The notes under the pieces are model-generated. The model worked only from the letters and a program-made list of their open reading frames with translations. It was not told the origin of the DNA and searched no databases. A DNA stretch of 64,000 nucleotides from Desmodus rotundus (taxonomy: Eukaryota; Chordata; Mammalia; Chiroptera; Phyllostomidae): contig NC_071392.1 of NCBI RefSeq assembly GCF_022682495.2, positions 108,490,896-108,554,895 of the forward strand, given 5' to 3'. Of this stretch, positions 44,341 to 55,490 are shown one piece after another. A program made the translations under genes and the position numbers. The stretch's first letter is position 1. Each line of letters starts with the position of its first letter.

Positions 44341-44909
44341 TTTTGCAGAGCCTTGTCCCAGCTGCTGGGTGGGAAATCCTTTGAGTAGCTGAAAAGTGCT
44401 TCTAATCATTGGCTCTCTAGCTCCTGAAAGGACTCGGAAGAGGCCAATGGAGTAACGATCGTTTCTCTTTGTAAGACAAAAGGTTGAGGCTTCCAGAGCA
44501 GAATGAGTGGGCTGATGCAGACCAAGCATTTAAGCACAATTTCCTCTTTTTCTCATAAAAAAGCCTTTGTGTTTGGACAGAATCACGTAAATATAACTTC
44601 TTTCTGAGAATGCGATCCTACAGACAGTTACATTGCTTATCTTTCAAACTCCTCAGTCACTTACTGCCCCTAGTTTCTGAGAAAGTTCAAGCTCCTGATC
44701 TTGTGTCACCTTTTACAACAAATCCTTACTGAGCTTGAAGCAAGGCCATAAAACATGACCCCTGGACCTTTATACCTCTCAGGGGAGGTGTTTGATCCAA
44801 ACTAAATTCAAGTGAAACCCTTTGGATTTGTGCTTAAACACTGAACCGTGGCTATTTCAAGGGGGTAGTTTCGTAATTTTGAGGTCCAGCAAACCCTCTG
44901 TGTTCCCAT
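44341..44909. other. No gene seen; unassigned sequence
   Basis: 'cagtcacttactgcccctag... aaagttcaagctcctgatcttg' at 44650-44735 faintly resembles plus-strand L2. Nothing else can be assigned. Confidence 0.4.
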
Positions 44910-45062
44910 TCAGAGACAGAGAGAGAAAGATCAAGAAATAGGGAGAGAGAGAAAAAAAAGTGGACATTAGAGAGGAGAGGAGAAGAGAGGAGGGGAGGGG
45001 AGGGGAGGGGAGGGGAGGGGAGGGGAGGGGAGAGGAGAGGAGAGGAGAAGAGAGGAGAGGCA
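44910..45062 (+). repeat. Homopurine (GA)-rich and (GGGGA)n tract
   Basis: Almost pure purine on the plus strand from 'cagagacagagagagaaag' through 'gagaggagaggagaagagagg' to about ten tandem GGGGA/GGAGA pentamers (44993-45060). Repeated runs of four G at 5-bp spacing meet the sequence pattern of G-quadruplex and triplex-prone DNA. The overlapping 112- and 115-codon frames are repeat translations. Confidence 0.95.
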
Positions 45063-45357
45063 AAGCCAACTTGGGACAAGAGGAAAGAAAAATCCTTTGC
45101 TATATTGGTGGTGGTGCTTCCCCAGAACCAGCCAGAGCGAACATTTGTGATATGCTTATTTGGACACTCTATCACTTGAACTTGAAACATTTCTATGAAA
45201 TGCGACAGAAAGTGTTAGAATATCCAATTAGTGATGATATGGTGGAGCTGAGAAAGTGTCATTTGCCTGGGTGGTCCTCCAAATTTCTCTTGCCTTTTAG
45301 CCAATGATATTTATTTTAATAATAGCTCAGAGACCAAGGGCATCTCCTCCTCCCTCT
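45063..45357. other. No gene seen; candidate 3' flank of the minus-strand small ORF
   Basis: The plus strand at 45310-45318 reads 'tatttatttt', giving AATAAA on the minus strand about 40 bp past the stop of the small ORF at 45358-45588. Nothing else is recognisable. Confidence 0.4.
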
Positions 45358-45588
45358 TCATGAACAAATTGTGAGGAACTCCCCAATGTCTTTCTCATGT
45401 CTCTGGAGTCTGTGTGTGGCGATGGCAAAAGAGTGTGTCCTACTGAGGGTGGATTGAATAACTAAGAGCTGCTTGCAGATCTCAGAGAAATCTCTTGCAG
45501 GAACATAATCAGACTTTTTATGTTTGGCTCCAAGGGCCACAGAGAAGGTGAGAGAGAGAATGCTCAGTATAAAGCAGAGTTCGCTCAT
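45358..45588 (-). CDS. Possible small secreted protein, unrecognised (76 aa)
   Basis: A 76-codon frame lying outside any repeat I can name. The start MSELCFILSILSLTFSVALGA has a short polar N-region, a leucine-rich hydrophobic core and a small-residue end, as in a signal peptide. A basic, polar 55-residue mature part follows with two cysteines (CKQ and the penultimate CS). The start has A at -3. On the minus strand an AATAAA lies about 40 bp after the stop, and a TATA-like 'cttttatttgg' lies about 215 bp upstream of the ATG. It could be a single-exon gene, one exon, a retrocopy, or chance. I do not recognise the family, and length alone does not exclude chance. Confidence 0.25.
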   Translation of the reverse strand: MSELCFILSILSLTFSVALGAKHKKSDYVPARDFSEICKQLLVIQSTLSRTHSFAIATHRLQRHEKDIGEFLTICS

Positions 45589-46149
45589 ATTCAGGGTTTG
45601 GAAGAGGATTCTGCGTTGCTGGTAATGCAGCTGGCGCTAAGGATGCTGAAGCCCACCTTGGTGCTCTGAGCGATGCACGCAGTCTGCCGTGGCTTCAGGA
45701 TCAGAAAATGTCTTCATAAGTCGTGCATCTGTTAAACCTCCTATAGAGGCAGTTCAGGCAGTTTTAAGTTTCTGGAGACTGCAGGTGTCCAAATAAAAGT
45801 GCGATGACTATTTGCCAAGGATGTGATAGAGAGCATTCAAAATACTCAATGGGAGATTAGATACAATCATTTACTCAACCTGTTAGCAAACCTTCTTTAA
45901 GCCTACTACATTCAGTGATTTAGGCTGGATACTGCATTGTTTTTAAATATCTGCCTTAAATGTTTACAAGTTTGTTATTCTATTAATTTTGGGATAGATG
46001 GCAAAGGAGAATGATCAAATAGATGTAGGAGTCACATTCTTCATGTTGTGGAAAGTGTAGGAAAAAAGTTAATAAATGTAGGAGCAAAGTTAATGAAAGT
46101 TAATAAAGTTAATAGATCATTTTCAAAAACCAGTAACAATAATAATATT
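45589..46149. other. No gene seen; 5' flank of the small minus-strand ORF
   Basis: No nameable repeat. On the minus strand it would be the leader and promoter of the frame ending at 45358. AT-rich from about 45890 onward. Confidence 0.35.
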
Positions 46150-46330
46150 GCCATCTGGGTCAGGTTTGTATATATTGCATATAACTTAACCTTTCAACAA
46201 AACTTTGTAGAAAGTATGATTACCCTATTCCTCACATATGGAAATCAGTGCTCAGAGGTATTACAAAAATTGCTCAGGATCACAGAGCTAGTAATAGCTG
46301 GAGCAAGGGTTCTATCCAGTTTTTCCCACA
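46150..46330 (-). repeat. MIR fragment, minus strand
   Basis: 'acctttcaacaaaactttgtagaaag', 'ggaaatcagtgctcagaggtattacaaaaattgctcaggatcacagagctagtaatagctggagcaagg' follow the antisense MIR core and head. Confidence 0.75.
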
Positions 46331-48485
46331 TACACAGGTAGGCAACAAGTTAGCATGTCACCTTTTGCCAATGGAACTACAGAACAGTAGAAATGGAAAT
46401 ATAGCAATTACATTTACTTATCTGAAGGCAAATGGAGTTCCCTTCCAAAATAAGTTAGCTGCAAGTTTCATTTCATAAATGGAGATTTGCAGACTCTCAT
46501 CTGGGATAAGCTTGGTGATAAGCCAGCTGGCACTGGGTACTTGCAAAACATTACTGAAGGCAAATTGGTTCAAATACAAAAAACCTGGTTCTTAATGCTG
46601 ACACTTGGTTGATGATTTAAGAAGCTCTCAATTAGCTAAAGTTAGGGTTATTTCTGACGGGCCAGTACCTGAGGAACTCTCAGAAGACACAGCATTGGGG
46701 AAACCAGCCTGAACATACCCACAAAATCCTGGCTCAGGCACTTTCACGCACTTCAACTTGTTTGTTTCCTCAGTGGCCTGAAAGGGTCAATGCTACTAAC
46801 TCCATTTTTGCAAAAAAAAAAAATTGAAATTCACTATTTTGTTCCAGATCATGCCGATTATTAGACTGTTGAAGGTGGCTATTTGGTCAAAGGCCGGCAA
46901 TTTACACATAGCTCTGCATTTATATAATATGGCAACTCAAAATGCTTTTCTGAGCTACACTGTGGTTCCAGCCATCCTTTTGTAAGAGTATTTTTATGGG
47001 GAAAGATGCTCTGAATTCCAAACAAGAGATGTTGAAAGATGAAGATCTTGTGTGCTGGCTAGAACCAAGGTTTTTTTTTTTTTTTTTGGACCGATTAGAT
47101 CCATACCAACCCTATGGTGAAGAAAATCAAGCATCAATCACTCCACACTGAATCCTGTGTCAATGAATCTGTGGCGAGAGCCCTGGGAACCACTGAGTAG
47201 TGATAACATGTGGATTTATACACCTGGACATGGGAGCCAGCTCCCTCTAGTCTGAGTTCCATCCCTATGGACTCCATCCCAAGCTTGGGCAGGAAGGGAA
47301 TCTGTAGGCAAAAAGGGATGAAAAATCCCTAGATTAGTTTCGGTTCCATGCCACGTTCCTCCCCAGAGGGTGACACTGAGGAGCAACTGCTGGGTCACAT
47401 GTGCCGGGAGAGGGTCCTCTGTGAAGGTGTGCCTCTTTTTGGCTGTGACTGCCTTCATATAGATCATCCCTGTTTGGCATGGGAGGTGCTTCTCACATTC
47501 CTGTCCTTCCTAAAAACGCATCTCTGCTGGGGGAAGAGGATCGGGGGCCTCAGTGAAGGGAGGCCTGCTCCCTCAGAAAGCCTGAGAAGCCATGGTTCTT
47601 TCCTGAGGCTGCATATGGAAAAGAGATCAGGCCCAGCTCTGCTCTCGGGCAGGGCCACACCAGGGTTCTGGCCTTGACTATATTCGATGGATCTGCACTT
47701 GCCCCTCTGCCTCGGGCTGCCAGTCACTCCTCACTCCCCATCCTCCCCATCCAGAAGCAATAACTTAAAACGGCAAAGGGCCTGGGCTTTAAAACCTCAG
47801 GGAGGGCAGGAACCATAAGGGGTTCAAAATCTAAGGAGAAAGGGACATTTGAGAAAGGCAAATTTTGCAGCTCAAAGACAGCGAAAGCTCATTTAGTCAC
47901 AGTTTAGTAGAAAGCCAAATGAAACCACAAGCAAGGACTAGCCCTGTCCTATTTTAAATGGACTTTCCATTCCCTTTGTCCTGGTTAAGTGACTTGGTTA
48001 AAATGAAATTGTTTGTGAAATTTCCCGTCCTAATTTTATAAAAGTACAATATTTTATATAGTTTTCTTTAAGTATGGAACTTCAAATATTTACTTTTATT
48101 TTGGATCGTTTGCTTTACATTCACTTATTATTGCATTATTACTGAATATTTTCATTGTCCCACATTTATTTATCACTATTGCATTTGTTATCATTATTTA
48201 TAAAAATATTAGCTGTCATAGCAGTAACAGTAGTGGTGGTGGCAGGTTCGTGTGTTCTAGCTTTGGACCCAAACCCCTACCTGGTTGCTTGTCACAGTGA
48301 GCTGGAATGTGTTTGGGAAGTGTGATGGCTCAATACAGGTACACGGCATAGGTATATACAGAAGATGTTGATTCTAAATTACCTATCTCCACCTCCTTAA
48401 CCTCAGGTCTTACCCTAATCCCACTTTGAAAAGATAAATCAAAAACTAGTCTATGGACATTGCAAATAAATAAAAGAATATAAAA
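46331..48485. other. No gene seen; long unassigned stretch with a (T)n
   Basis: About 2.1 kb. A T tract lies at 47071-47088. Frames in the GC-richer part (47216-47727, up to 109 codons) show no domain. The section 46860-47950 carries no repeat I can recognise and may be single-copy. Confidence 0.45.
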
Positions 48486-48489
48486 GGAT

Positions 48490-48960
48490 ATGAACAGTAA
48501 CAAGTAATGGTTTCTCTTCTTCCCTTAATTTCTATTCCCCCGATGTAACTATTAGCATCAGTTTGTTACCCGTTCTTCCGTGTTCAGTGTGTATTCACTC
48601 CAGCACATACAAATGTTTCTCATGATCAAATGGACAATTTACATATACATACAGACACACACACACAGAGATACACATGATTCTGTGTCTTGCTCTCTTC
48701 CCCTAATGCATACCATATTTTGGAAAACTTTATCAACCCATATGCATGTTTTATTTTAAAATAAATTCCTACTATTTAATTGTAAACACGTCCCCTGAAT
48801 TATTTAACTAATATTCTATTGATGGAAACTTAGTTTCTTAAGCTAGAAATTATGGGATCACAGATGTATATCTTTCTCACTGTATAAAGATATTTATAGA
48901 ATAATTTCTGCTTTTTTATTAAGAGGTCTATGGATGGTTTTTGCTTTCCAGGTAAAAGAC
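48490..48960 (-). repeat. Old L1 3' region, minus strand
   Basis: 'ttggaaaactttatcaacccatatgc', 'tattctattgatggaaacttagtttc' and 'agaaattatgggatcacag' follow the antisense phrases 'tattgatggacatttaggttg' and 'gaattgctgggtcaaa' of old L1M-type 3' ends. A short CA run at 48652-48668 is included. Confidence 0.55.
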
Positions 48961-49334
48961 ACTCTGAACCCCTCTTAATTTAGAGAAGCAAGAGAAATAT
49001 GTACATGCCCAGAAGAGAAAAAAGCCAAGAAAGCGATCATTCCGAAAGAGGGACCAAGATTTGTGAACAGAAAAGACAGAGAAAAAGGGCCCAGGGAAGG
49101 TTTGCTCCAGCTCAGTTCTGTTCACAATCCTTTTAAACCATCTATCAGAAGCACCGCCCCAATCACTTCATTGTTGGAGACCTCTGACTCTGGTTAGAGA
49201 CCTTCTCTATCTTCCCAGGGTGGATAGAGGAGGCCTGTGTAGGGGAAGACTTGAGCTCCCCCTAGAGGTTAGACAGCATACTCGGAGTGAATGAATACAC
49301 GTTATATCAAATTCAAGGACATTTTAAAAAGAAA

Positions 49335-49710
49335 ATACAGAGTGAAAACAACCGGCCACATGCATGCCTCTTCCCCTGGTGTCTTGATTCATGTGCACAC
49401 ATTTTTGCATAATTGCAGTGATGGCCTAGATTTAATTTTGTATTCTGCTTTTTTTCTCACTTAATATTATATACTAAATGTTTTTCCATGTGGCTACATA
49501 ATCTTTCTAATTACCATTTTAATGACTTCATAATACTCCCTTCAGTTCACATATTGTAATTTATTTAACCACTCCCTATTGTGGACATTTTAGATTGTTT
49601 CCAGACTTTTACTAATATAGAAAATGGTGCGTATAGTTTCTGTTGTTTTCCCTTTTTTAACTGAATTTCTTAGATTAATGAGTGAATCAAAGAATAGGGT
49701 TGATTCATAG
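49335..49710 (-). repeat. Old L1 3' region, minus strand, second copy
   Basis: 'tttttctcacttaatattatatactaaatgtttttccatgtggc', 'acttcataatactcccttcagttcacatattgtaatttatttaaccactccctattgtggacattttagattgtttccag' and 'agtgaatcaaagaatagggtt' match the same antisense L1M region as the copy at 48.5 kb, more clearly. Confidence 0.75.
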
Positions 49711-50639
49711 CTCCTGATAAACATGGTTCTGCTGATTCCATAAACAGTAATGCCTCTGGCATGGCATCAAAATACTATTTTTTTTAACTTCTGCAAAAAA
49801 AAAGATACCCTTTTTTTTTAAACTTCTGCAAATGCAATAATGTAACCTGATACTGCCTTTCACTTTCTTCTCTACTTTCCACCCAGCCAACTCATGCTTT
49901 TAGCCTTTGGTCGATCATTTATTCATTCAAAATCTTTCAAGAACCTAGTATTTGCCAAGGGATTTTGCTCTAGAATCGTGTTTTCTTGGTAACATTGCAA
50001 GTCCTGTAGAAAACAGGAACAAAGGATGAGAAAGCATCATATTACTGAACCCATCTTTGTAATCTTGAAAAAAATCAGACTTTGCCAAACTGCAGTTATC
50101 AGACTGATGAAAAATGTGGGTTGGAGAAAAATCTGTTAACACATCCCAGCTTTGTGATGCGTAATTGCTCAACAGAACGAGAGCTGAGATGAGCAAAGAG
50201 TGTAGATCTGGCCGGAGCCGAGTGCTGTCGGATGCGCAGGAGCTCACCGGCAGGAGGAAGATGACAGTGAGGTCTTAGGACCAGACTGTGGTGAAACCCT
50301 AACTCAGTCCCTGAGAAGCAGTGAGGACTTAAATATTTACCTTTTATCGTTTTACTTTTCTCTTTGGTTTCTAGACAACTTTTAAAGCACAGACAAAATG
50401 TCACCTGTGTCTTTTACTGTCCCCAGCCTCTACACAAAACCAAAAAGTGCTCCTATACTTGGTAATTGGAACCCATTCGTGACACACCTCTCTTACAGCA
50501 CCCATTACTAGTCTGTATTAGAATAGAGGGTGCTTGGGGACACAGGCCACCTCTTCCTCCTCTTGGTGTCTCCAGCATCTAACATCTAACTTCGTACCTG
50601 ACCCATTTCCAGTACTTGGCATATGTTTGTTGAATTTAA
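49711..50639. other. No gene seen; unassigned sequence
   Basis: Two direct phrases 'tttttttaacttctgcaaa' (49779) and 'tttttttaaacttctgcaaa' (49810) form a short local duplication. Frames of about 100 codons (49945-50404, minus) have no domain. 'cctcttggtgtctccagcatctaacatc' and 'tacttggcatatgtttgttgaattt' at 50560-50640 are a probable plus-strand L2 3' end. Confidence 0.5.
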
Positions 50640-50880
50640 TGACCTGAATTGAATGTTTAAGTAATTATGGCACATCAACAGGAGGAAATATTATGCAGCA
50701 ATTGAAAAGATAATTAAAAAGACTGCATAGCTTGGTGGAAATATGTTTATGGTAGGTTTAATGTGAACACGCAAAGTGGTGTCTGCAGTATGATTCTCAC
50801 TGACTAAAAATTTCCAGGCGTGGTGCTAAAGAGGCAAAGAAGAATAAGAAAAGATGTTTATCTCTAGTGAGCATGGCTCA
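50640..50880 (+). repeat. Old L1 3' region, plus strand
   Basis: 'aattatggcacatcaacaggaggaaatattatgcagcaattgaaaagataattaaaaagac' is the ORF2 C-terminal and 3' UTR junction of L1M-type elements, followed by 'tgcagtatgattctcac'. Confidence 0.8.
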
Positions 50881-51079
50881 TGCTATCCCGAGGGAGACAG
50901 GTGTGTGTAAGACTTACCCTGGTGTGAGGGCAATGATGGCAGTGTGTGTGAAGTGTTACACAGAGGGATTACACATCTAATGTGGGGCTGGAGGGTAACT
51001 AGGAGTCGAAAGACAAGAGACGGGAAAAAATCTGTTTAAATGGGAAAAAGATGGGGGAATGAGAAGGCATTGCATCTTA

Positions 51080-51650
51080 GAAAAACCATTAGAAATTTCT
51101 GTGGTGCTGGGTAGCAGATGACACAAGATGAGGGTATAATGTTCAGTTATCTTGTAGATGCCTTGCTACACAGCTTGATCTTTAACATGCAGACAGTGGA
51201 GAGTCATCAAAGGTTCTTGAGCAGGAAGTGGCATGATCACATTTGTTTTTATGATACTCACCCTGGCAGAGCAAAAAGGATGAACAGGAGGAGCAAATAC
51301 CCAGGGCAAGTACACCAGGGAGAAGGCTGTGTCTTTCTGATGCAGGTGAGAGATACCAGGCTGGATGGCGGAGCTGGAGTAAGAGAAAATTTAACAGACC
51401 TTCAAAGGGAGAGTAGATAAGACTTAGTAACTTGTGGGATGTTGGGAGGTGAGAGGTGGGAGGATTCTAGAGTGACTTGTGGTGACAGACAATTTGTAAA
51501 AATGTCAAAGGAGCAGATCTATGGTAAGAGGGTGGGTAAGAATGGGGGAGCAGGGAGATGTTGGGTTTAGTTTTGGACAAGTTGAGTTCTTGGTGCCAGT
51601 GGGCCTCCTACTGTCAGGAGGCTGGTAGGTAGTCAAATGTTTCTAGATTC
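51080..51650 (-). repeat. L2 LINE, minus strand
   Basis: 'gtggagagtcatcaaaggttcttgagcaggaagtggcatgatcacatttg', 'gatgcaggtgagagataccaggctggatgg' and 'gatgttgggtttagttttggacaagttgagttcttggtgcc' are antisense L2 3' UTR/ORF2 landmarks in order. The 100-codon frame at 51118 runs along it. Confidence 0.85.
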
Positions 51651-51774
51651 TTAGGAGATGATTTCTGGCAAAAAGATGTCCTTAAACTGGGTCTCACAGA
51701 TAATACCACACTTTGTTTCATCCCCATGAAGAACAGGAAACATGCTGTAAATGGAAGTATTCTGGCAGCCTGAC

Positions 51775-51960
51775 TTTACACCTGGGCTCTCCCTCATCAG
51801 CTGTGAGCAAATTACTTAACCTTGTTAAGCCTCAAATTCCTGATCTGCAAATTAGAATAATAACTCTTGCCTCATAGCGTTGTATGAGAATGAGGTGAGA
51901 GGAGATGAGAGGAGACGAGATGAAGCAAGGAGAACATCTGTAGGAAGGACCCAATAAGTG
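51775..51960 (+). repeat. MIR fragment, plus strand
   Basis: 'cagctgtgagcaaattacttaaccttgttaagcctcaaattcctgatctgcaaattagaataataactcttgcctcatagcgttg' is the MIR core. It ends in a purine-rich 'gagatgagaggagacgaga' patch. Confidence 0.9.
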
Positions 51961-52352
51961 TCTGTCCCACCCCCACCTACACCTACTCTTCCCCCCCCAC
52001 ACAGATTATCTCAGAACAAGAGTAAGAAGCTGAAACAAAAACCAACACAGTTGTCTTTAAAACAAACATCCAAATAGATGTCTGTTCACTGATGGTTGAT
52101 TCTCTAGTGCTGGTCTAGTTCTTGGGGTCAAGTGTTAGTGACATGCAGGGACTAGGTCTCCTCTTGAGTTATAGCCAGTCTGTTTTCCAAACAAATTTGG
52201 CTCCAGGGATGAAATATGAACTTCCTCAATGTGAGCAGCAATCGAGGTCCAATCTGTATCAACATTCCTACACGGTAGCTTCATTTCACTCTCTTCCTCT
52301 CTGGTCAGAGAGTAAGACCTTTGATTTCTCTTGCTGATTGGAATTGAGTTCC

Positions 52353-52373
52353 ATATATATATATATATATATC
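52353..52373 (+). repeat. Short (AT)n tract
   Basis: Alternating AT of about 20 bases within unassigned sequence. Confidence 0.9.
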
Positions 52374-52399
52374 CATAAAATTTCATAATAATAATAAAA

Positions 52400-52620
52400 T
52401 ATTAATTTCTATTATGAGGGCTTGCTTTGTTAGCACTTTAGGTACACCACTTCTTTTCCTCCTTACAACAAACCTATGTGACTTTATATTTTGTCGTATC
52501 ACAAAAGATCAACCTGGTACAGTGAGATGAAGTGATGTCCAAAACTGCAAAGAAAGTAAGTGAAGGACCTCGGATTTGAAAGCAAATCATTGGAATCCAG
52601 AACTCTTACTTATACTCACC
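52400..52620 (-). repeat. MIR SINE, minus strand
   Basis: 'tgagggcttgctttgttagcactttaggtacacc', 'ctccttacaacaaacctatgtgac', 'tacagtgagatgaagtgatgtccaaaactgcaaagaaagtaagtgaaggacctcggatttgaa' follow antisense MIR with scattered changes. Confidence 0.75.
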
Positions 52621-53189
52621 ACCTTTCAACCAAGATGACATTCTCTCTGTCATTTGCCACGCCTGGGTGAGAGAAGGAGAGAGAGAGAGAACCTGAGATA
52701 GATTGCAAGAAGCAAGGAAATATTGTGTATATATGTGTTTTAATTGCTGTTACACATGAATCATAAGTCATTCTTGTTTCTCCATCAAGGGAGGCACAAG
52801 GACAAGCAAACAGAATGGCATTTATCTATGATTAAAAAATTATGACCATTTATATGCAAATGAGTGCTGGTCTTATGTGTCTGGAAGACTGAAGAGGATT
52901 GATTACACAGAGTCATACATTTAGGGCTTTCTTCTTTTCTATGTACTCCCAGGCCAAGCGTAGAGTTTCAGCAGCATCTGCCAGGGTGGTTAGGAGCAAG
53001 GATGGCCATCCGGGGTTGTTTCATGGGATACAATCACAACTGCATGGTTTTGCTCATGCTCCTTCCTTTGCCTGGTATGCCTCTAGACGAAAAATACTGT
53101 CAGTGTTCCTAATCAAATATTGTCTGCTCTGAGAAGCCTTCCATGCTAAAAATTTAGTTCCAGCAAAGTTAGTCTCTGTAGTGGCATAG
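52621..53189. other. No gene seen; unassigned sequence
   Basis: 'ctcctttgcctggtatgcctctagac' and 'gtctgctctgagaagccttccatgc' at 53060-53150 look like a fragment of plus-strand L2. The remainder is unassigned; a (GA)n patch lies at 52677-52690. Confidence 0.45.
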
Positions 53190-53430
53190 ATCATGCTCAT
53201 TCATTCATTCATTTATCCGTTCACATATTGATTTGACATATGCTCACTGAGCACCTTCTTAGTGCCAGGCATTGTCCTAGGCACAGAAGACAAAGTTTTC
53301 ACCTGATTCCAGAGCAAATGAACAAAATTAGGTCACTATTTTCCCATGGAACTTACATTGACTGGAGAAGACAGGCAAATAAAGAAGGAAGCAAAAGACA
53401 TGGTATAATTTCAGGTAAGGGTATGTGCAG
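53190..53430 (-). repeat. L2 LINE 3' end, minus strand
   Basis: 'cattcattcattcatttatccg', 'cactgagcaccttcttagtgccaggcattgtcctaggcacagaagacaaag' and 'catggaacttacattgactggagaagacaggcaaataaa' are the antisense L2 3' terminus, well preserved. Confidence 0.9.
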
Positions 53431-53589
53431 AGGAAAATAAAGGAGGTGATGGGTCATCAGGCAAACCCTTCTGATGACCGTTTTATGAATAATGACTTTA
53501 GTGAAGGTAGGACATGTAAAGATTGGGGGTCAGAGACTGTGGGAGTTCAAAGGTAGCTCCACTTAATAGTGTGCCAATGTGAGGGAATA

Positions 53590-53870
53590 ACCCACAATTA
53601 GTGATGATGAAAATGATGGTGATGATGCCAGTGACCATGGTATTGACTTACTCTTGAGCATCTGTTGGGGTCTAGCTACCATTGTGGATATTTGCATTCA
53701 TTGTTTCTCACAATAGCCCTATGAGGTAGGTATTAATGTACCTGACTTGCAAAGGAAGTAAAATCCTTAGAAAAATAAAATAAAATAACTTGCTCAGGTC
53801 ATGTAGCCAGTAAAGGACATTAGCTGAAGCTCAAACTCCAACCCATCTCTAAAACCTATAACCTTCAATG
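53590..53870 (-). repeat. MIR SINE, minus strand
   Basis: 'cttgagcatctgttggggtctagc', 'caatagccctatgaggtaggtattaatg', 'aataacttgctcaggtcatgtagccagtaaaggac' are the antisense MIR core; head degraded. Confidence 0.85.
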
Positions 53871-54890
53871 GCCCATTTTCTTTGCATTCCCAGCACTTAA
53901 CATGGGGTCTAGCATTATAAATACTTAACAATTTGATATGTGGATGAAGGAGTGACTTCATTACCCTAATATCCCATTAAGGCCATGGAATAGGACTTTA
54001 AATTTCCTGCAAGTCTGAGACTGGAGTATATTCAGGCACTTGACAAGTACTGCATTTCTGAGAGGATGGTGGGATAGAGCATGAAGACCCTAATGGTGAA
54101 TTTTGTCATTGCTGAGGGTCACACATGGATATGAAATAAAGCATGGTGGCTCCGTCTCTTCCCCCTCCATCGCACACATCCCTTCAATGAGGAGAGCTGT
54201 CCCGCTCCAAATCACTAAACACACGCTCCTCTGGGTATATAAACACACACATCCAAACACATACACACACATGCCAGAGACACAGACACATTCCCCCAAC
54301 CAAACAAGGCTACACACTACTGGCACATAGTAACAAGCAGATAAACACAGTTGAATACAAAAATGTACATCGACACAGAGGATACACATATGTTCACACG
54401 CTCCTATAACCTAATACGTAGAGGAGCACCCCAGAAACACTCACTCCCACCCACCCGAGCAGAAACCTGAGTGCATCAACATGAAGGCAAGCTGCACCAC
54501 AACCAGCTGGGCTACAGGTTCCAGTGTTCAGTTCACAGAATTGGGCGTCGGGGAGATTTGCTGCTTCTCCCTCCTTTTCATCATCATTGTGGCAATAGCC
54601 AAGTTCTCCAACCCTCAATTCTCCCAGCGTCACCCACCTCCAGTTTGCTTCTTCCCCTTCCTCAGCTTCTTCTAGAGAGACTGATTATCTGAGTCCCTTC
54701 CAACCCCCTTGATGGAGTCAGGTGGAAGACTGCCAATGGCACATCCTCTGTGGTACTCCTGCTCCTGTCTTAGGGCCTTGGCATTGCATGGTCCCCATAC
54801 ACCCATGGCTCACTCCCTTATCTCCTTCCCATCTTGGCCCCTAATGTCCCCTTCTCCGTAAAGCCTGACCCCATGCACTAATCCTGCAAA
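53871..54890. other. No gene seen; contains a CA-rich low-complexity patch
   Basis: ACAC-rich imperfect repeats at 54230-54420 generate Cys/Val and His/Thr-rich frames that are not genes. The GC-rich patch 54440-54870 has frames up to 79 codons without domains. Confidence 0.45.
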
Positions 54891-54894
54891 GTGA

Positions 54895-55075
54895 TGATGA
54901 TGATGATGACATAAATTATTAGTCTTGAGCATTTATCAAGGTTTAGATACAGTTCTAAGTAATTTGTACTCATTTATGCTACAAAATACATTGGTAGGTA
55001 GGTATTATAGTATTTGATTTATAGTTGAAGCAAAACCCTTAGAAAAGTAAAATTACTTGTTCAAGGTTACTCCTG
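54895..55075 (-). repeat. MIR fragment, minus strand
   Basis: 'tcttgagcatttatcaaggtttagatacagttctaagtaatttgtac', 'aggtaggtattatag' and 'aattacttgttcaaggtta' are antisense MIR. A (GAT)n run at 54893-54908 abuts its left edge. Confidence 0.8.
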
Positions 55076-55079
55076 CCAT

Positions 55080-55318
55080 CCCTTCCCTTACCCTGCTCTA
55101 CTTTTTATTCACTTCATAGCATTTACCATGTTCTAACAAACTAGATAATCAACTTATTTTTTTGTTAAATAGTATCTGCCTTCCTTCCTCTCCTGCATAC
55201 ACACACTGGAACATAAGCTCCACATAGACGGGAATCTTCCTCTGTTTCGTTTCTAAGCACCAAGCACAGTGTCTGGCACACAGCAGGCACTCAGTAAGTA
55301 TGTATTGAATGAATAACT
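55080..55318 (+). repeat. L2 LINE 3' end, plus strand
   Basis: 'tcacttcatagcatttaccatg', 'cactggaacataagctccacatagacgggaatcttcctctg' and 'agcaccaagcacagtgtctggcacacagcaggcactcagtaagtatgtattgaatgaataactga' form a well-preserved L2 3' end including the terminal repeats. Confidence 0.95.
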
Positions 55319-55319
55319 G

Positions 55320-55490
55320 AATTAGTGATTACTGAGCACTGATTTTTTGCCAGGCTCTGTATTTTCATTTCATCTACATTTTGCTCTGTGAAATAAAGAT
55401 CACTACCACCACCCGATTTTGCAGATCTAAAACAGAAACCGAGGCTCAGAGAGCAGAAGCATTGCTTAAAGTCCCAGACTGGGTTTGAAA
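55320..55490 (-). repeat. MIR fragment, minus strand
   Basis: 'gattactgagcactgattttttgccaggctctgta', 'ttttgcagatctaaaacagaaaccgaggctcagagagcagaag' and 'aaagtcccagactgggtttgaa' are antisense MIR directly adjoining the L2 end. Confidence 0.8.

Noticed and set aside
44852..45307. 112- and 115-codon frames rich in Ser/Leu/Pro or Arg/Glu/Gly
   Set aside because: They read through the purine pentamer repeat on either strand.
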